Source of the DNA: JAMHWD01 sp035911135
GTDB taxonomy: Bacteria > Pseudomonadota > Alphaproteobacteria > Micavibrionales > Micavibrionaceae
NCBI GenBank assembly: GCA_035911135.1
Contig: JAMHWD010000045.1
Location: 124,001 to 188,000 of the forward strand
Length of the DNA: 64,000 bases
Reading direction: 5' to 3'
This document shows positions 44,024 to 52,514 of the stretch, piece after piece (the stretch's first letter is position 1; each line of letters starts with the position of its first letter). The translations under genes and the position numbers were made by a program. The notes beneath the pieces are model-generated. The model saw only the letters and a list, made by a program, of their open reading frames with translations, did no database searches and was not told the DNA's origin.

Positions 44024-45100
44024 TTAAAGCGCCGCGATCAGGGCATCGCCCATCTCGGATGTGGATACGGCGCGGCAACCGGGGGCCATGATATCGCCGG
44101 TGCGGGTGCCGCTGTTCAGGACGCGTTGCGCCGCCGCCTCGATACGGTCTGCCACTTCGCCAGCGCCCAAAGAATAGCGCAGGGCCATCGAGAAGCTCAA
44201 AATCGTGGCCAGCGGGTTGGCCTTGCCGGTTCCGGCAATATCAGGGGCGGAGCCGTGGACGGGTTCATAAAGCCCCGGAATGCCGGGCGCGCCCAATGAG
44301 GCCGAAGGGAGCATCCCCAGCGATCCTGTCAGCATCGCGGCCTCATCTGATAAAATATCGCCAAAGAGGTTATCGGTAACGATGACATCGAACTGGCGCG
44401 GGTTTTTCAAAAGCTGCATCGCGCAGTTATCAGCATACATGTGTTCCAGCGTTACATCGTTATACGCGGCCTTATGCAGGGCGGTGATTTCTTCGCGCCA
44501 GAGCTTGCCGGATTCCATGACATTGGCCTTCTCGCAGGATGTCACGCGGTTACCCCGCTTGCGCGCCAGATCAAAGGCCACGCGGCCGATGCGGGTGATT
44601 TCAGACGTGGTATAGGTTTGCGTGTTAAAGCCTCTCCGCTGGCCATCGGCAAGCGTTTCGATTCCTCTGGGTTCGCCGAAATAAACCCCGCTCGTCAGCT
44701 CTCGCACGATCAGGATATCAAGCCCCTTGACGATTTCAGGTTTCAGGGAGGAGGCATCGACCAGCGCGTCAAACACAATGGCCGGGCGAAGATTGGCAAA
44801 TAGATCAAGCTCCTTGCGTAAACGCAGAAGGCCTGCTTCCGGGCGCTTGGCGTAATCCACATTGTCCCATTGCGGGCCGCCCACCGCGCCCATAATGATG
44901 GCATCCACCTTGCGGGCCTTGGCCAGCGTCTCATCGGCGAAAGGATGGCCATAGGCATCATAGGCGCAGCCACCGATGAAATCCTTTTCCGTCTCGAATT
45001 TATGGCCCGTATTGGCGTTGATCCATGCAATGAGTTTTTCAACCTCATTCATGACTTCGGGGCCGATCCCATCACCGGGGAGGAGGAGGAGCTTTTTCAC
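44024..45100 (-). CDS. leuB: 3-isopropylmalate dehydrogenase
   Basis: Third step of leucine synthesis: NAD-dependent oxidation and decarboxylation of 3-isopropylmalate. 358 residues. It has LLPGDGIGPEVMNE at the N-terminus, the substrate-site VRELTSGVYFGEPRG, the YADNCAMQLLKNPRQFDVIV stretch with the metal Asp, and GSAPDIAGTGKANP in the NAD site. It is the last gene of the leu cluster, 12 bases after leuD. Confidence 0.95.
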   Translation of the reverse strand: MKKLLLLPGDGIGPEVMNEVEKLIAWINANTGHKFETEKDFIGGCAYDAYGHPFADETLAKARKVDAIIMGAVGGPQWDNVDYAKRPEAGLLRLRKELDLFANLRPAIVFDALVDASSLKPEIVKGLDILIVRELTSGVYFGEPRGIETLADGQRRGFNTQTYTTSEITRIGRVAFDLARKRGNRVTSCEKANVMESGKLWREEITALHKAAYNDVTLEHMYADNCAMQLLKNPRQFDVIVTDNLFGDILSDEAAMLTGSLGMLPSASLGAPGIPGLYEPVHGSAPDIAGTGKANPLATILSFSMALRYSLGAGEVADRIEAAAQRVLNSGTRTGDIMAPGCRAVSTSEMGDALIAAL

Positions 45101-45112
45101 GATTTTATATCC

Positions 45113-45718
45113 TTACAGCCAGGGTTTATCCGTGGCTCTTTTCTTTTCAAACCCGTCAATATGGTTCTTTTTCTCCAGCGTCAGGCCAATATCGTCAAGA
45201 CCGTTCAGCAGGCAGTGCTTGCGGAATGGGTCGATCTCAAAGCTGAAGCTGAATTTATTCCCGCGCGTGATGGTCTGTTTTTCGAGGTCGATCTCCAGCA
45301 AATCGCCGGGATTTTCCTGCACATCTTTTATGATCTGCTCGACCTGTTCCTTGGGCAGGGCAATGGGCAGCATCCCGTTTTTAAAGCTGTTATTGTAGAA
45401 AATATCGGCAAAAGACGGCGCAATCACGCAGCGTAATCCCATGTCAGACAAGGCCCAGGGCGCATGTTCGCGGGAAGATCCGCAGCCGAAATTCTCGCCC
45501 GTCACCAATATCTCCGCGCCTTTGTATTCCGCGCGTTCGGGGAGAAAATCTTCGCGCACGCTGCCATCTTCGTTATAGCGGATATCAAAAAACGCCGCCT
45601 TGCCCAGGCCGGATCGCTTGATGGTTTTCAAGAATTGCTTGGGGATGATGATATCGGTATCGACATTCATCATCGGCAGTGGCGCAGCCTTTGATGTGAG
45701 TTTGGTAAATGCTTTCAT
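45113..45718 (-). CDS. leuD: 3-isopropylmalate dehydratase small subunit
   Basis: Small subunit of isopropylmalate isomerase, 201 residues. It has NVDTDIIIPKQFLKTIKRSG at the N-terminus and FGCGSSREHAPWAL in the middle, the swivelling domain that completes the active site of LeuC. It lies six bases after the HD-domain gene. Confidence 0.95.
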   Translation of the reverse strand: MKAFTKLTSKAAPLPMMNVDTDIIIPKQFLKTIKRSGLGKAAFFDIRYNEDGSVREDFLPERAEYKGAEILVTGENFGCGSSREHAPWALSDMGLRCVIAPSFADIFYNNSFKNGMLPIALPKEQVEQIIKDVQENPGDLLEIDLEKQTITRGNKFSFSFEIDPFRKHCLLNGLDDIGLTLEKKNHIDGFEKKRATDKPWL

Positions 45719-45724
45719 ACGCGT

Positions 45725-46417
45725 TTATTCCTTATTGTCCTGATCTTTATACTCTTTCAGTTTCATATCTTCAAACGCTGTAAATAATTCCATATCGTAG
45801 ATTTCCGCGCCTTTTTCCTCGCGCATGCGTTTTAAAACCGCTGGCGGGGAGATATCGCGGTCGCCGAAATGCGGTCGCCAGATGCGATATCCATCATAAG
45901 CCTCGACAATCGCCGCCAGACGCACTGGCTTTGAGAGCTTATCGCCCGGCAGCCCCAACGTGCCATTCCCGTCCATCTGCTCATGGTGATTGGCCATGAT
46001 ATCAATCATCAGCTCCTTGAATGGGTGATGAACATTAGGGAACATTTCATTCACGATCTGCACGCCCAGCAACGTGTGTGTCCGGCGGAGCTTTTTGATC
46101 TGTCCGGTGGGTTTTTCTTCGCTGTCCCAGACATCCGGCGGCAAAAGGCGCTTGCCGATATCATGGGGCAGGGCGGCCCAGTAGAGGTTGTTGGCGATCA
46201 TTTCGCCCAGACCCATATGCAGGGCTGTTTTTTTGATGTCCTTACCCACACGCACCGAATGCTGGTGGAAGATATAGGTTTTATCGCCGGGGCGCAGATC
46301 GTCATAGCTGCGTAAGTGATCCAGCTCCGCCCGGATGAAAATCTTAAAGACCATCTTACAGGTCTCATCAGTTTCAAAATCGAAGCGGTCAGGCCAGTTA
46401 GAGGAGATCGCGGACAT
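45725..46417 (-). CDS. Degenerate HD-GYP-like phosphohydrolase inside the leu cluster
   Basis: A 230-residue HD-domain protein with no sensor domain. It has YIFHQHSVRVG (first His), LPHDIGKRLLP (HD), HTLLGVQIV and NHHEQMDGNGTLGLPGDKLS. The last block fits the HD-GYP pattern HHExxDGxGYP, but GYP is replaced by GTLGLPG. HD-GYP enzymes cleave cyclic di-GMP, and loss of GYP makes that uncertain. The first 20 bases overlap the end of leuC, and leuD starts six bases after the stop, so it is embedded in the leucine operon. Confidence 0.75.
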   Translation of the reverse strand: MSAISSNWPDRFDFETDETCKMVFKIFIRAELDHLRSYDDLRPGDKTYIFHQHSVRVGKDIKKTALHMGLGEMIANNLYWAALPHDIGKRLLPPDVWDSEEKPTGQIKKLRRTHTLLGVQIVNEMFPNVHHPFKELMIDIMANHHEQMDGNGTLGLPGDKLSKPVRLAAIVEAYDGYRIWRPHFGDRDISPPAVLKRMREEKGAEIYDMELFTAFEDMKLKEYKDQDNKE

Positions 46418-47810
46418 CGGTCAGCTTTCCTGTGATGGCGGCGGCGGCGGCCATGGCAGGGGACATCAGATGCGTGCGCCCGCCCTTGCCCTGACGGCCT
46501 TCAAAATTGCGGTTGGAGGTGGAGGCGCAGCGCTCGCCGGGCTGGAGCTGATCCGGGTTCATGCCAAGGCACATCGAGCATCCGGGTTCACGCCAGTCAA
46601 AACCAGCCTCGATCAGGATATCGGCAATGCCTTCTTCTTCGGCCATTTGTTTCACAAGGCCGGAGCCGGGAACAACCATGGCCTCTACGCGCTTGGCTAC
46701 TTTCTTGCCCTTGACGATATCCGCCACAACGCGCAAATCCTCGATCCGGGCATTGGTGCAGGAGCCGATAAAGACCTTGTCAATCGCCACATCCTGCATC
46801 TTCGTGCCGGCCTTAAGGCCCATGTAATCCAGCATGCGCTGGGCGGATTTTTGTTTGTTCTCATCCACAAAACTGGCTGGGTCCGGGACTTCGCCTGTAA
46901 TCGGCACTACATCTTCCGGTGTTGTACCCCATGTGACGATGGGGGCAATATCGGCGGCGTTTAATGTGACTTCACGGTCAAAGCTCGCGCCCTCATCTGT
47001 GGGCAGGGTTTTCCAGTAGGAAACAGCCTTGTCCCAATGCTCAGGGGCCGGGGCCAGCGGGCGGCCCTTGATATAGCGGAAGGTGGTCTCGTCCGGCGCG
47101 ATCATGCCGGCGCGCGCGCCTGCCTCGATCGACATGTTGCAGATCGTCATGCGCCCTTCCATGGACAGGTCACGAATAGCCTCGCCGGCAAATTCCAGTA
47201 CATACCCCGTGCCCCCGGCTGTTCCAATCTCGCCGATAATCGCCAGAATAATATCTTTCGCGCCAACGCCGGGCGCGGTCTTGCCATTGACTGTGATACG
47301 CATGGATTTTGCAGGTTTTTGGATAAGGGTCTGGGTGGCCAGTACATGCTCGACCTCGGATGTGCCGATCCCAAAGGCCAGCGCGCCAAACGCGCCATGC
47401 GTGGAGGTGTGGGAATCGCCGCAGACGATTGTCGCGCCGGGCAGGGTAAAGCCTTGTTCCGGGCCGATAATATGCACGATGCCTTGGCGTTTATCGGTAA
47501 TGTCAAACAAGCGCACGCCAAATTCCGCGCAGTTGTCGCGCAAGGTCTCGATCTGGATACGGCTGTTTTCTTCGGCAATATGTTCAGCGCGGTCTTTTGA
47601 TGTCGGGACGTTGTGATCCATGACGGCCAGTGTCTTGTCTGGGGCGTGAACAGGGCGGCCCGCCATACGAAGGCCTTCAAAGGCCTGCGGGGATGTGACC
47701 TCATGCACCAGATGGCGGTCGATATAAATCAGGCACGTGCCATTATCGTCACGGTGGATAACGTGATCGTTCCAGATTTTATCAAACAGGGTGCGGGGGG
47801 TGGCATTCAT
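46398..47810 (-). CDS. leuC: 3-isopropylmalate dehydratase large subunit
   Basis: Large, iron-sulfur subunit of isopropylmalate isomerase, 470 residues. It has TLFDKIWNDHVIHRDDNGTC at the start, GPEQGFTLPGATIVCGDSHT near residue 130, and the cluster Cys in IGSCTNARIEDL and GCSMCLGMNPDQL. It is first in the cluster leuC-HD gene-leuD-leuB. leuA is not in the window. Confidence 0.95.
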   Translation of the reverse strand: MNATPRTLFDKIWNDHVIHRDDNGTCLIYIDRHLVHEVTSPQAFEGLRMAGRPVHAPDKTLAVMDHNVPTSKDRAEHIAEENSRIQIETLRDNCAEFGVRLFDITDKRQGIVHIIGPEQGFTLPGATIVCGDSHTSTHGAFGALAFGIGTSEVEHVLATQTLIQKPAKSMRITVNGKTAPGVGAKDIILAIIGEIGTAGGTGYVLEFAGEAIRDLSMEGRMTICNMSIEAGARAGMIAPDETTFRYIKGRPLAPAPEHWDKAVSYWKTLPTDEGASFDREVTLNAADIAPIVTWGTTPEDVVPITGEVPDPASFVDENKQKSAQRMLDYMGLKAGTKMQDVAIDKVFIGSCTNARIEDLRVVADIVKGKKVAKRVEAMVVPGSGLVKQMAEEEGIADILIEAGFDWREPGCSMCLGMNPDQLQPGERCASTSNRNFEGRQGKGGRTHLMSPAMAAAAAITGKLTDVRDLL

Positions 47811-47881
47811 GATTGTGCTTTCCAGTTAACCTTAATTTAAACTTTCCAGAATAACATTCTAGTACAGACAGGCGATTTTTT

Positions 47882-47910
47882 ATCAAACTAACAAAAACAA
47901 GACCTGTCAA
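47882..47910 (-). promoter_or_regulatory. Putative promoter of leuC
   Basis: On the minus strand TTGACA (47905-47910) and TTTGAT (47882-47887) are 17 bases apart, matching -35 fully and -10 at four of six positions. The leuC start is about 70 bases further. I see no leader peptide or attenuator hairpin. Confidence 0.5.
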
Positions 47911-47937
47911 TCGTATCGGTAATATAAGGGGTTACAT

Positions 47938-48618
47938 ATGGCTGGCTTTGTTGATGGCATAAAGCAATTATTCGGATTTTCGGTTTCGCATGAGACGCTC
48001 TCCAGCGTTGATGTCGTTGTGCCGCTGCAAAAAGGTCCGGAAGAAACTCTCTCTTATGTGGGCAAGGAAGGCGTTGGCGAGATTGTTGCCGTGCCTAACG
48101 ATGTCCTTGAGAGCTATGGCGGCCCCAATAAGCTGACCGCGGCAGATATGAATGGCAATGCCATTATGAACACGCAGTATTTTGCGTTGCGGAACGCATT
48201 GCATGTCATTCCGTCGGAACGTCTGTTGGATGCCGGGCTTGATCCGGAAGCGCTTTACGATGCGCCGGCTGAGGAAGCTCATAATATTCTTGAAAATGAA
48301 GATATCATCCCCATCCTGTCTGGAGTTTTGCAGGATGCTAATTTCGGGATTATGACGGAGGGCGCTACACTGGATCCTTCCGATAGCGAACATAGGGCTT
48401 CCCAAGGCGGCATGGAGCGCCGTGCCGCAGAAATAGACGCCGCCCTTGAGGCCGCGCAGCTGGCGCTGGGCCTGCCGGGTTATTCTAATGATATGGGATT
48501 GCTGGTCGCGGCCAGCCCTGATTTATCGGCAGAAACCAAGGCATCGGTAGATCGCGCCTTGAACACAGACCCGCAAGCCACACCGCGCCTGCCGATACCT
48601 GTGTATCAATATCACTGA
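47938..48618 (+). CDS. Soluble acidic protein of unknown function (226 aa)
   Basis: No family recognised. The protein is acidic, without a signal peptide or membrane helix. The first 20 residues have an amphipathic look (MAGFVDGIKQLFGFSV). A mixed alpha/beta middle (25-120) is followed by a helical Ala/Glu-rich stretch around 155-180 and a Pro-rich end. ATG 47938 has a good AAGGGG site. It is divergent from leuC and 36 bases before a second unknown gene on the same strand, with which it probably forms an operon. Confidence 0.7.
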   Translation: MAGFVDGIKQLFGFSVSHETLSSVDVVVPLQKGPEETLSYVGKEGVGEIVAVPNDVLESYGGPNKLTAADMNGNAIMNTQYFALRNALHVIPSERLLDAGLDPEALYDAPAEEAHNILENEDIIPILSGVLQDANFGIMTEGATLDPSDSEHRASQGGMERRAAEIDAALEAAQLALGLPGYSNDMGLLVAASPDLSAETKASVDRALNTDPQATPRLPIPVYQYH

Positions 48619-48654
48619 TTATAAATAACAATAAAAGTAATAGGGGACCATCAC

Positions 48655-48936
48655 ATGACCACACTTTCACTTATCAGGGCACAGTTTTTGAAAAACGCGC
48701 GTGGTGATGCGTTTATCCGTTTCTTCGATCCGGAATATGTCCGCGCCGATATCATCGTGTATGAGCGCTCCAGCAAATCCCTATACGCGGTATTGCACGA
48801 GCAGGAGCATTTCCTGGGCCATGTGAATGACGATATGGCCGAGATTTTTGCCCATAACAAGGAAGTGCATTTAAGCGCGCCACATTATTTTTCGGGCAAT
48901 CTCAATCTTAAGGCACCTTTAACGGTTACCGAGTAA
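48655..48936 (+). CDS. Small protein of unknown function (93 aa)
   Basis: No family recognised. A 93-residue soluble protein, beta-rich by pattern (DIIVYERSSKSLYAVLH), with several His and Glu (LHEQEHFLGH), which could bind metal, though this is only a possibility. ATG 48655 follows AGGGGA. It is the second gene after the 226-aa unknown and ends before a strong terminator. Confidence 0.7.
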   Translation: MTTLSLIRAQFLKNARGDAFIRFFDPEYVRADIIVYERSSKSLYAVLHEQEHFLGHVNDDMAEIFAHNKEVHLSAPHYFSGNLNLKAPLTVTE

Positions 48937-48984
48937 AACAGATAAAAACGCAAAACAGCGCGTTGAACGGGAAATGAGCACTAG

Positions 48985-49017
48985 CAAAAAGGCCGGAAAT
49001 TTCTTTCCGGCCTTTTT
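48985..49017. terminator. Bidirectional rho-independent terminator
   Basis: GGCCGGAAA/TTTCCGGCC, a 9-bp stem with loop TTTC, has an A run before and a T run after. It serves the 93-aa gene on the plus strand and rplS on the minus strand. Confidence 0.9.
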
Positions 49018-49043
49018 CAATTCTGTGATGCGTGCTTGAGGGC

Positions 49044-49637
49044 TTACTGGCCTTCAGCAGGGGCCTCGGCAGCAGCAGCTTCTGCGGCGGCAGCTTCAGC
49101 AGCAGCCTTGGCTTCAGCAGCGGCGGCTTCCTGAGCGGCTTTCTCAGCAGCGGCCTTCTTGGCGGCATCTGCCTTTTTGATTTCATCGCGGCGGGCTTCT
49201 TTTTCTGCCTTTTTCGCCTTTTTGACGGCTGTCTTTGTAACGCCATCAGCGAGTTCTTCGCGGTCTTCAATACCAACGCCAGTTGTGCGCTCGGAAATAC
49301 GAGCCGACTTACCGCGCAGGTCGCGCAGGTAGTACAGTTTCGCGCGGCGGACGGAACCGCGGCGGACCAGTTCGATAGATTCGATACGGTTGCTCCAGAG
49401 CGGGAATACACGCTCGACGCCTTCGCCGTAGCTGATCTTGCGGACAGTGAAGCTTTCGTTCATGCCGGCGCCTTCGCGCGCAATGCAAACGCCTTCATAG
49501 GCCTGAACGCGTTCACGCGTACCTTCTTTAACCTTGACGTTTACCTTTACGGTATCGCCAGGTGCGAAATCGGGGATGTTTTTGCCTTCTTGCAGGTTTT
49601 TCAGCTGCTTGGCTTCAAATTTTTGTAATGTATTCAT
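49044..49637 (-). CDS. rplS: 50S ribosomal protein L19 with Ala/Lys/Glu-rich tail
   Basis: Residues 1-115 are standard L19 (TLQKFEAKQLKNL, FAPGDTVKVNVKVKEGTRER, then RRGSVRRAKLYYLRDLRGKS), which sits at the 30S-50S interface. About 80 further residues form a low-complexity helix rich in Ala, Lys and Glu, ending AEAPAEGQ. L19 is normally near 115-130 residues. ATG 49637 follows AGGA; the longer frame upstream has no site. Last gene of the ffh cluster. Confidence 0.95.
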   Translation of the reverse strand: MNTLQKFEAKQLKNLQEGKNIPDFAPGDTVKVNVKVKEGTRERVQAYEGVCIAREGAGMNESFTVRKISYGEGVERVFPLWSNRIESIELVRRGSVRRAKLYYLRDLRGKSARISERTTGVGIEDREELADGVTKTAVKKAKKAEKEARRDEIKKADAAKKAAAEKAAQEAAAAEAKAAAEAAAAEAAAAEAPAEGQ

Positions 49638-49797
49638 TGTCTTATCCTTTTGTTTTGCGATCCCAAAAACGGCATGACCCGGCGGATTGCTTATCTTTTT
49701 TGTCGGATTTAGTCCTGACAGTGGGGCTTTATACACTCAAGACGTTATGAGAAGCAAGGATATTTTTGATTTTTGGCGTGTGCAGGGCAAAATTGCG

Positions 49798-50508
49798 CTA
49801 ATTAATATGAAAATCATAGCCCATGCGGTCAAGCGTATCTTCCGTGGCCCATAACAGCCCGTCATCCGTATGATCTTTCGACTCGTTGGCTTTTTGCATC
49901 AGCCCATCTCTTTGCAGCAGAACAGAAGCCAAAGCGCCGCCCGGCATTTCCATCTGATAGGATGGAATATTATCGGTCTGAATGGTGGTCCATATCTTGG
50001 AAATACTGGCCGTGCTGTCAGGATTGCCATCGGTGCTGCTATCGGCTGCAGGCGCGGAAGCAGGCTTGAGCACCAGTGTTTGCGTATCGCCGCCATTTTC
50101 GTTGATAAGAACGGCAACCGTTCTCAGCTCGCCCCAGCGGCGCAAGTCATCCATTGTATCGTCATAGGTCAGGGCGGCGTTACGAAGGTCAGGGTCAATG
50201 CAGATTGTGGATGGGCCGTTATCGCGGATATCGGCGAGCGTTTCGCTCCATTCCGCCATCAGCATGGATTTAAGGTCTTGGGTGTAAGCCAGAGTTTGTT
50301 TATAGCCATTGGGACATTTATCTATGCTGTGCAGCACGATATCGCTGGCGATGGGTTCCCGGTCCGGCATGTCAAGCTGGACAGCTGCCATATAGCCGGC
50401 AAAACAGAGCGCGCCAACACCGAACAGGCCCATGGTTGTTTTGGGATGATGTATCATTAAATACGCTAATGCTGCACCACCGCCACCGCCAGATGAACCG
50501 CCTCTCAT
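49798..50508 (-). CDS. Single-pass membrane protein of unknown function (236 aa)
   Basis: A Gly-rich N-terminus (GGSSGGGGGAA) is followed by one membrane helix (about 25-45, TTMGLFGVGALCFAGYMAAV). The rest is an acidic, presumably periplasmic domain with two Cys (CPNGY near 65 and TICID near 101) that could pair. No family recognised. It lies between trmD and rplS, genes that are usually adjacent, with gaps of 54 and about 160 bases. Confidence 0.75.
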   Translation of the reverse strand: MRGGSSGGGGGAALAYLMIHHPKTTMGLFGVGALCFAGYMAAVQLDMPDREPIASDIVLHSIDKCPNGYKQTLAYTQDLKSMLMAEWSETLADIRDNGPSTICIDPDLRNAALTYDDTMDDLRRWGELRTVAVLINENGGDTQTLVLKPASAPAADSSTDGNPDSTASISKIWTTIQTDNIPSYQMEMPGGALASVLLQRDGLMQKANESKDHTDDGLLWATEDTLDRMGYDFHIN

Positions 50509-50562
50509 GTTATTTCTCCCTGCTTTAATGTTATGGAATATATCAGGGCTGCAGGCTTATGG

Positions 50563-51267
50563 TCAAGGTTTTAGAAGGTCTGGCCTGATTTTTTCTGTGA
50601 TTTCAAGAGATTGCTCATGACGCCATTTCTCGATGGCTGCATGATTGCCGGAGCGTAGAATTTCTGGCACTTCCAGTGGATTGGTTGCGGTTTGCGGCTG
50701 CCAGCTGGCGGGTTTGGTGTAATGGGGGTATTCCAGCAATCCGCCCCGGCTTGCGGAGAAGCTTTCTTCGGGCGCGGTTTCCACATTGCCCATGACGCCG
50801 GGCAGCAGGCGGATACAGGCATCCATCAGGATCAGCGCCGCTGGCTCCCCGCCGGAAAGCACATAATCACCCACCGAGATTTCATCAAAATCATAGGCCT
50901 TTAAAACGCGCTCATCCACGCCCTCATAACGGCCGCACAGGATCGTCATGGCGGGCAGGGCGGCCAGTGCCTGTACTTTGCCTTGCGTTAAGGGCTTGCC
51001 GCGCGGGGTCAGGTAGATGGGGTGCTGCGGCGTGCCCAGCGAAAGCAGCGCGGCCTCAATGACATCGGGTTTCATGACCATGCCCGCGCCGCCGCCATAA
51101 GGCGTGTCATCAACGGTCTTGTGAACGCCATGGCCAAAATCACGGATATTCAGGGCGCCATAGCTCCAGATCCCATTCTCCAGCGCCCGGCCGCTTAAGG
51201 AATGACCAAGGCAACCCGGAAACATTTCCGGGAACAGGGTCAGGATATTGAAATGCAATGCGCTCAT
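50563..51267 (-). CDS. trmD: tRNA (guanine-N1-)-methyltransferase
   Basis: Methylates G37 of tRNAs that read CNN codons, preventing frameshifts. 234 residues, with ILTLFPEMFPGCLGHSL at the start, DDTPYGGGAGMVMKPD, ILCGRYEGVDERV and the knot segment EISVGDYVLSGGEPAAL that binds SAM. It starts 10 bases after the 200-aa unknown gene. Confidence 0.96.
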   Translation of the reverse strand: MSALHFNILTLFPEMFPGCLGHSLSGRALENGIWSYGALNIRDFGHGVHKTVDDTPYGGGAGMVMKPDVIEAALLSLGTPQHPIYLTPRGKPLTQGKVQALAALPAMTILCGRYEGVDERVLKAYDFDEISVGDYVLSGGEPAALILMDACIRLLPGVMGNVETAPEESFSASRGGLLEYPHYTKPASWQPQTATNPLEVPEILRSGNHAAIEKWRHEQSLEITEKIRPDLLKP

Positions 51268-51277
51268 GATGCGCTAG

Positions 51278-51880
51278 TTATGCCTCGGGGGTGATGCCGC
51301 TGGCAAGGGAGAGTTTTTCAAACATGTCCCGGTCGCGCAGGAAGAAAGACGCGCTTTCAAGATCAAGCCAGCCTTTGAAGCGGTCTGCAAATATATCGGC
51401 ACCCTTTTTTTCCATCTTGCGAATTTCCGGCGTAAACAGGGCTTCGCGAAAGCCTGTGAATTCTTCGGTTCTGGGATGGCCTTGCGCGGCCAGATTTAAA
51501 AAGGCTTCCAGATCGCCTATCAGATCCCGCGGCGCAAGGACATGAACATCTTTCACGGCCCTGAAATCTTCGGTCAGGATGGTGCGTTCGGTTTTCTGGC
51601 CTTTGCGTTTTGTATCCTTGATGACGCTATGTCTGTGTTGAGCTGGTACATGAAGGGTACGCGCCTCAATCTCGCCTTGCGCGGCCATGGCGGAAAAATG
51701 TGTCAGCGTCTCGCGCAGCGCTCCATATTCAAAATTGGAATTTCCCATGTAATCGGGGGTGAATATTTCAGCAACAACCGGAATGCCCTTTTGTGCAAAG
51801 GTTGATGTTTGCGCGTTAAAATTATCCTTCAGCAGGGTGTTCGGGGCCAGAAGGCGCTGGATCGTGTAAAACATGGGCAT
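51278..51880 (-). CDS. Soluble protein of unknown function between rimM and trmD (200 aa)
   Basis: No family recognised. It has no signal peptide. The middle part, residues 60-115, is rich in charged and basic residues (RTLHVPAQHRHSVIKDTKRK). The C-terminal half is helical with several Phe/Leu (FADRFKGWLDLESASFFL). It is 10 bases upstream of trmD and 57 bases after rimM on the same strand, so it is co-transcribed with tRNA and ribosome maturation genes; a related role is inference. Confidence 0.75.
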   Translation of the reverse strand: MPMFYTIQRLLAPNTLLKDNFNAQTSTFAQKGIPVVAEIFTPDYMGNSNFEYGALRETLTHFSAMAAQGEIEARTLHVPAQHRHSVIKDTKRKGQKTERTILTEDFRAVKDVHVLAPRDLIGDLEAFLNLAAQGHPRTEEFTGFREALFTPEIRKMEKKGADIFADRFKGWLDLESASFFLRDRDMFEKLSLASGITPEA

Positions 51881-51937
51881 TTATCCCTGATATTTGTTAT
51901 CTGGGTGATTTCTAGCAAGCGTCTGAATTTATGTCAA

Positions 51938-52441
51938 TTAAATCATCTCTGGCGGGATGATCGTGACGGTCCCGGCGGCAATATCCACAGTAGGCACAAA
52001 ATCGTTGCTGAAGGGCACGAGATAGGCCGGGCTGGCATCAAGGGGCTGGATCTCCAGCAGGCCGCCTGCGCCGTAATCAGGCACGCCCAGAACACGGCCA
52101 ATTTCCTCTCCCGCCTCATTCAGGGCTTTAAGGCCTACCAGCTGGTGCGGGTAGAACGTATCGGGCTCCTCAATTGCGGGCAGGCTGGCGGCATTAATGG
52201 CCAGCTCCACGCCTTTGAGTTTATCGGCATCCTCGCGCGTATTCACGCCCTTGATGGCGGCCAGCATAAAACGGCCAATCGGATTTTTGAGGATGATGGA
52301 AATCTGCTGGCCGTTAGAGCCATGCATAGGGCTTAGGGATTCAATCAGCGAAATATCATCGCCAAAGGGCAGGATCTTCACCAGCCCCTTGATGCCGTGA
52401 GGTTCGATAATCTTGGCAAGGACGATGCGGTTCTCATTCAT
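51938..52441 (-). CDS. rimM: Ribosome maturation factor RimM
   Basis: A 167-residue two-domain protein that helps assemble the head of the 30S subunit through S19. The N-terminal half has IVLAKIIEPHGIKGLVKILP, and the PRC-barrel C-terminal half has LVGLKALNEAGEEIGRVLG and a LVPFSNDFVPTVDIAAG stretch. It lies between rpsP and the unknown gene. Confidence 0.93.
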   Translation of the reverse strand: MNENRIVLAKIIEPHGIKGLVKILPFGDDISLIESLSPMHGSNGQQISIILKNPIGRFMLAAIKGVNTREDADKLKGVELAINAASLPAIEEPDTFYPHQLVGLKALNEAGEEIGRVLGVPDYGAGGLLEIQPLDASPAYLVPFSNDFVPTVDIAAGTVTIIPPEMI

Positions 52442-52476
52442 GACAATGTCATGCCCATTTCAGGCGGGCCATCCGG

Positions 52477-52498
52477 ACCCCCGCCCGGAGGCGGGGGT
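52477..52498. promoter_or_regulatory. Strong GC hairpin between rpsP and rimM
   Basis: ACCCCCGCC and GGCGGGGGT form a perfect 9-bp stem with loop CGGA, within the 73-base gap between the two coding regions. No T run follows. It may stabilise or process the mRNA so that rpsP is expressed more than rimM. Confidence 0.5.
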
Positions 52499-52514
52499 AA
52501 CGGTTGTATCAATA

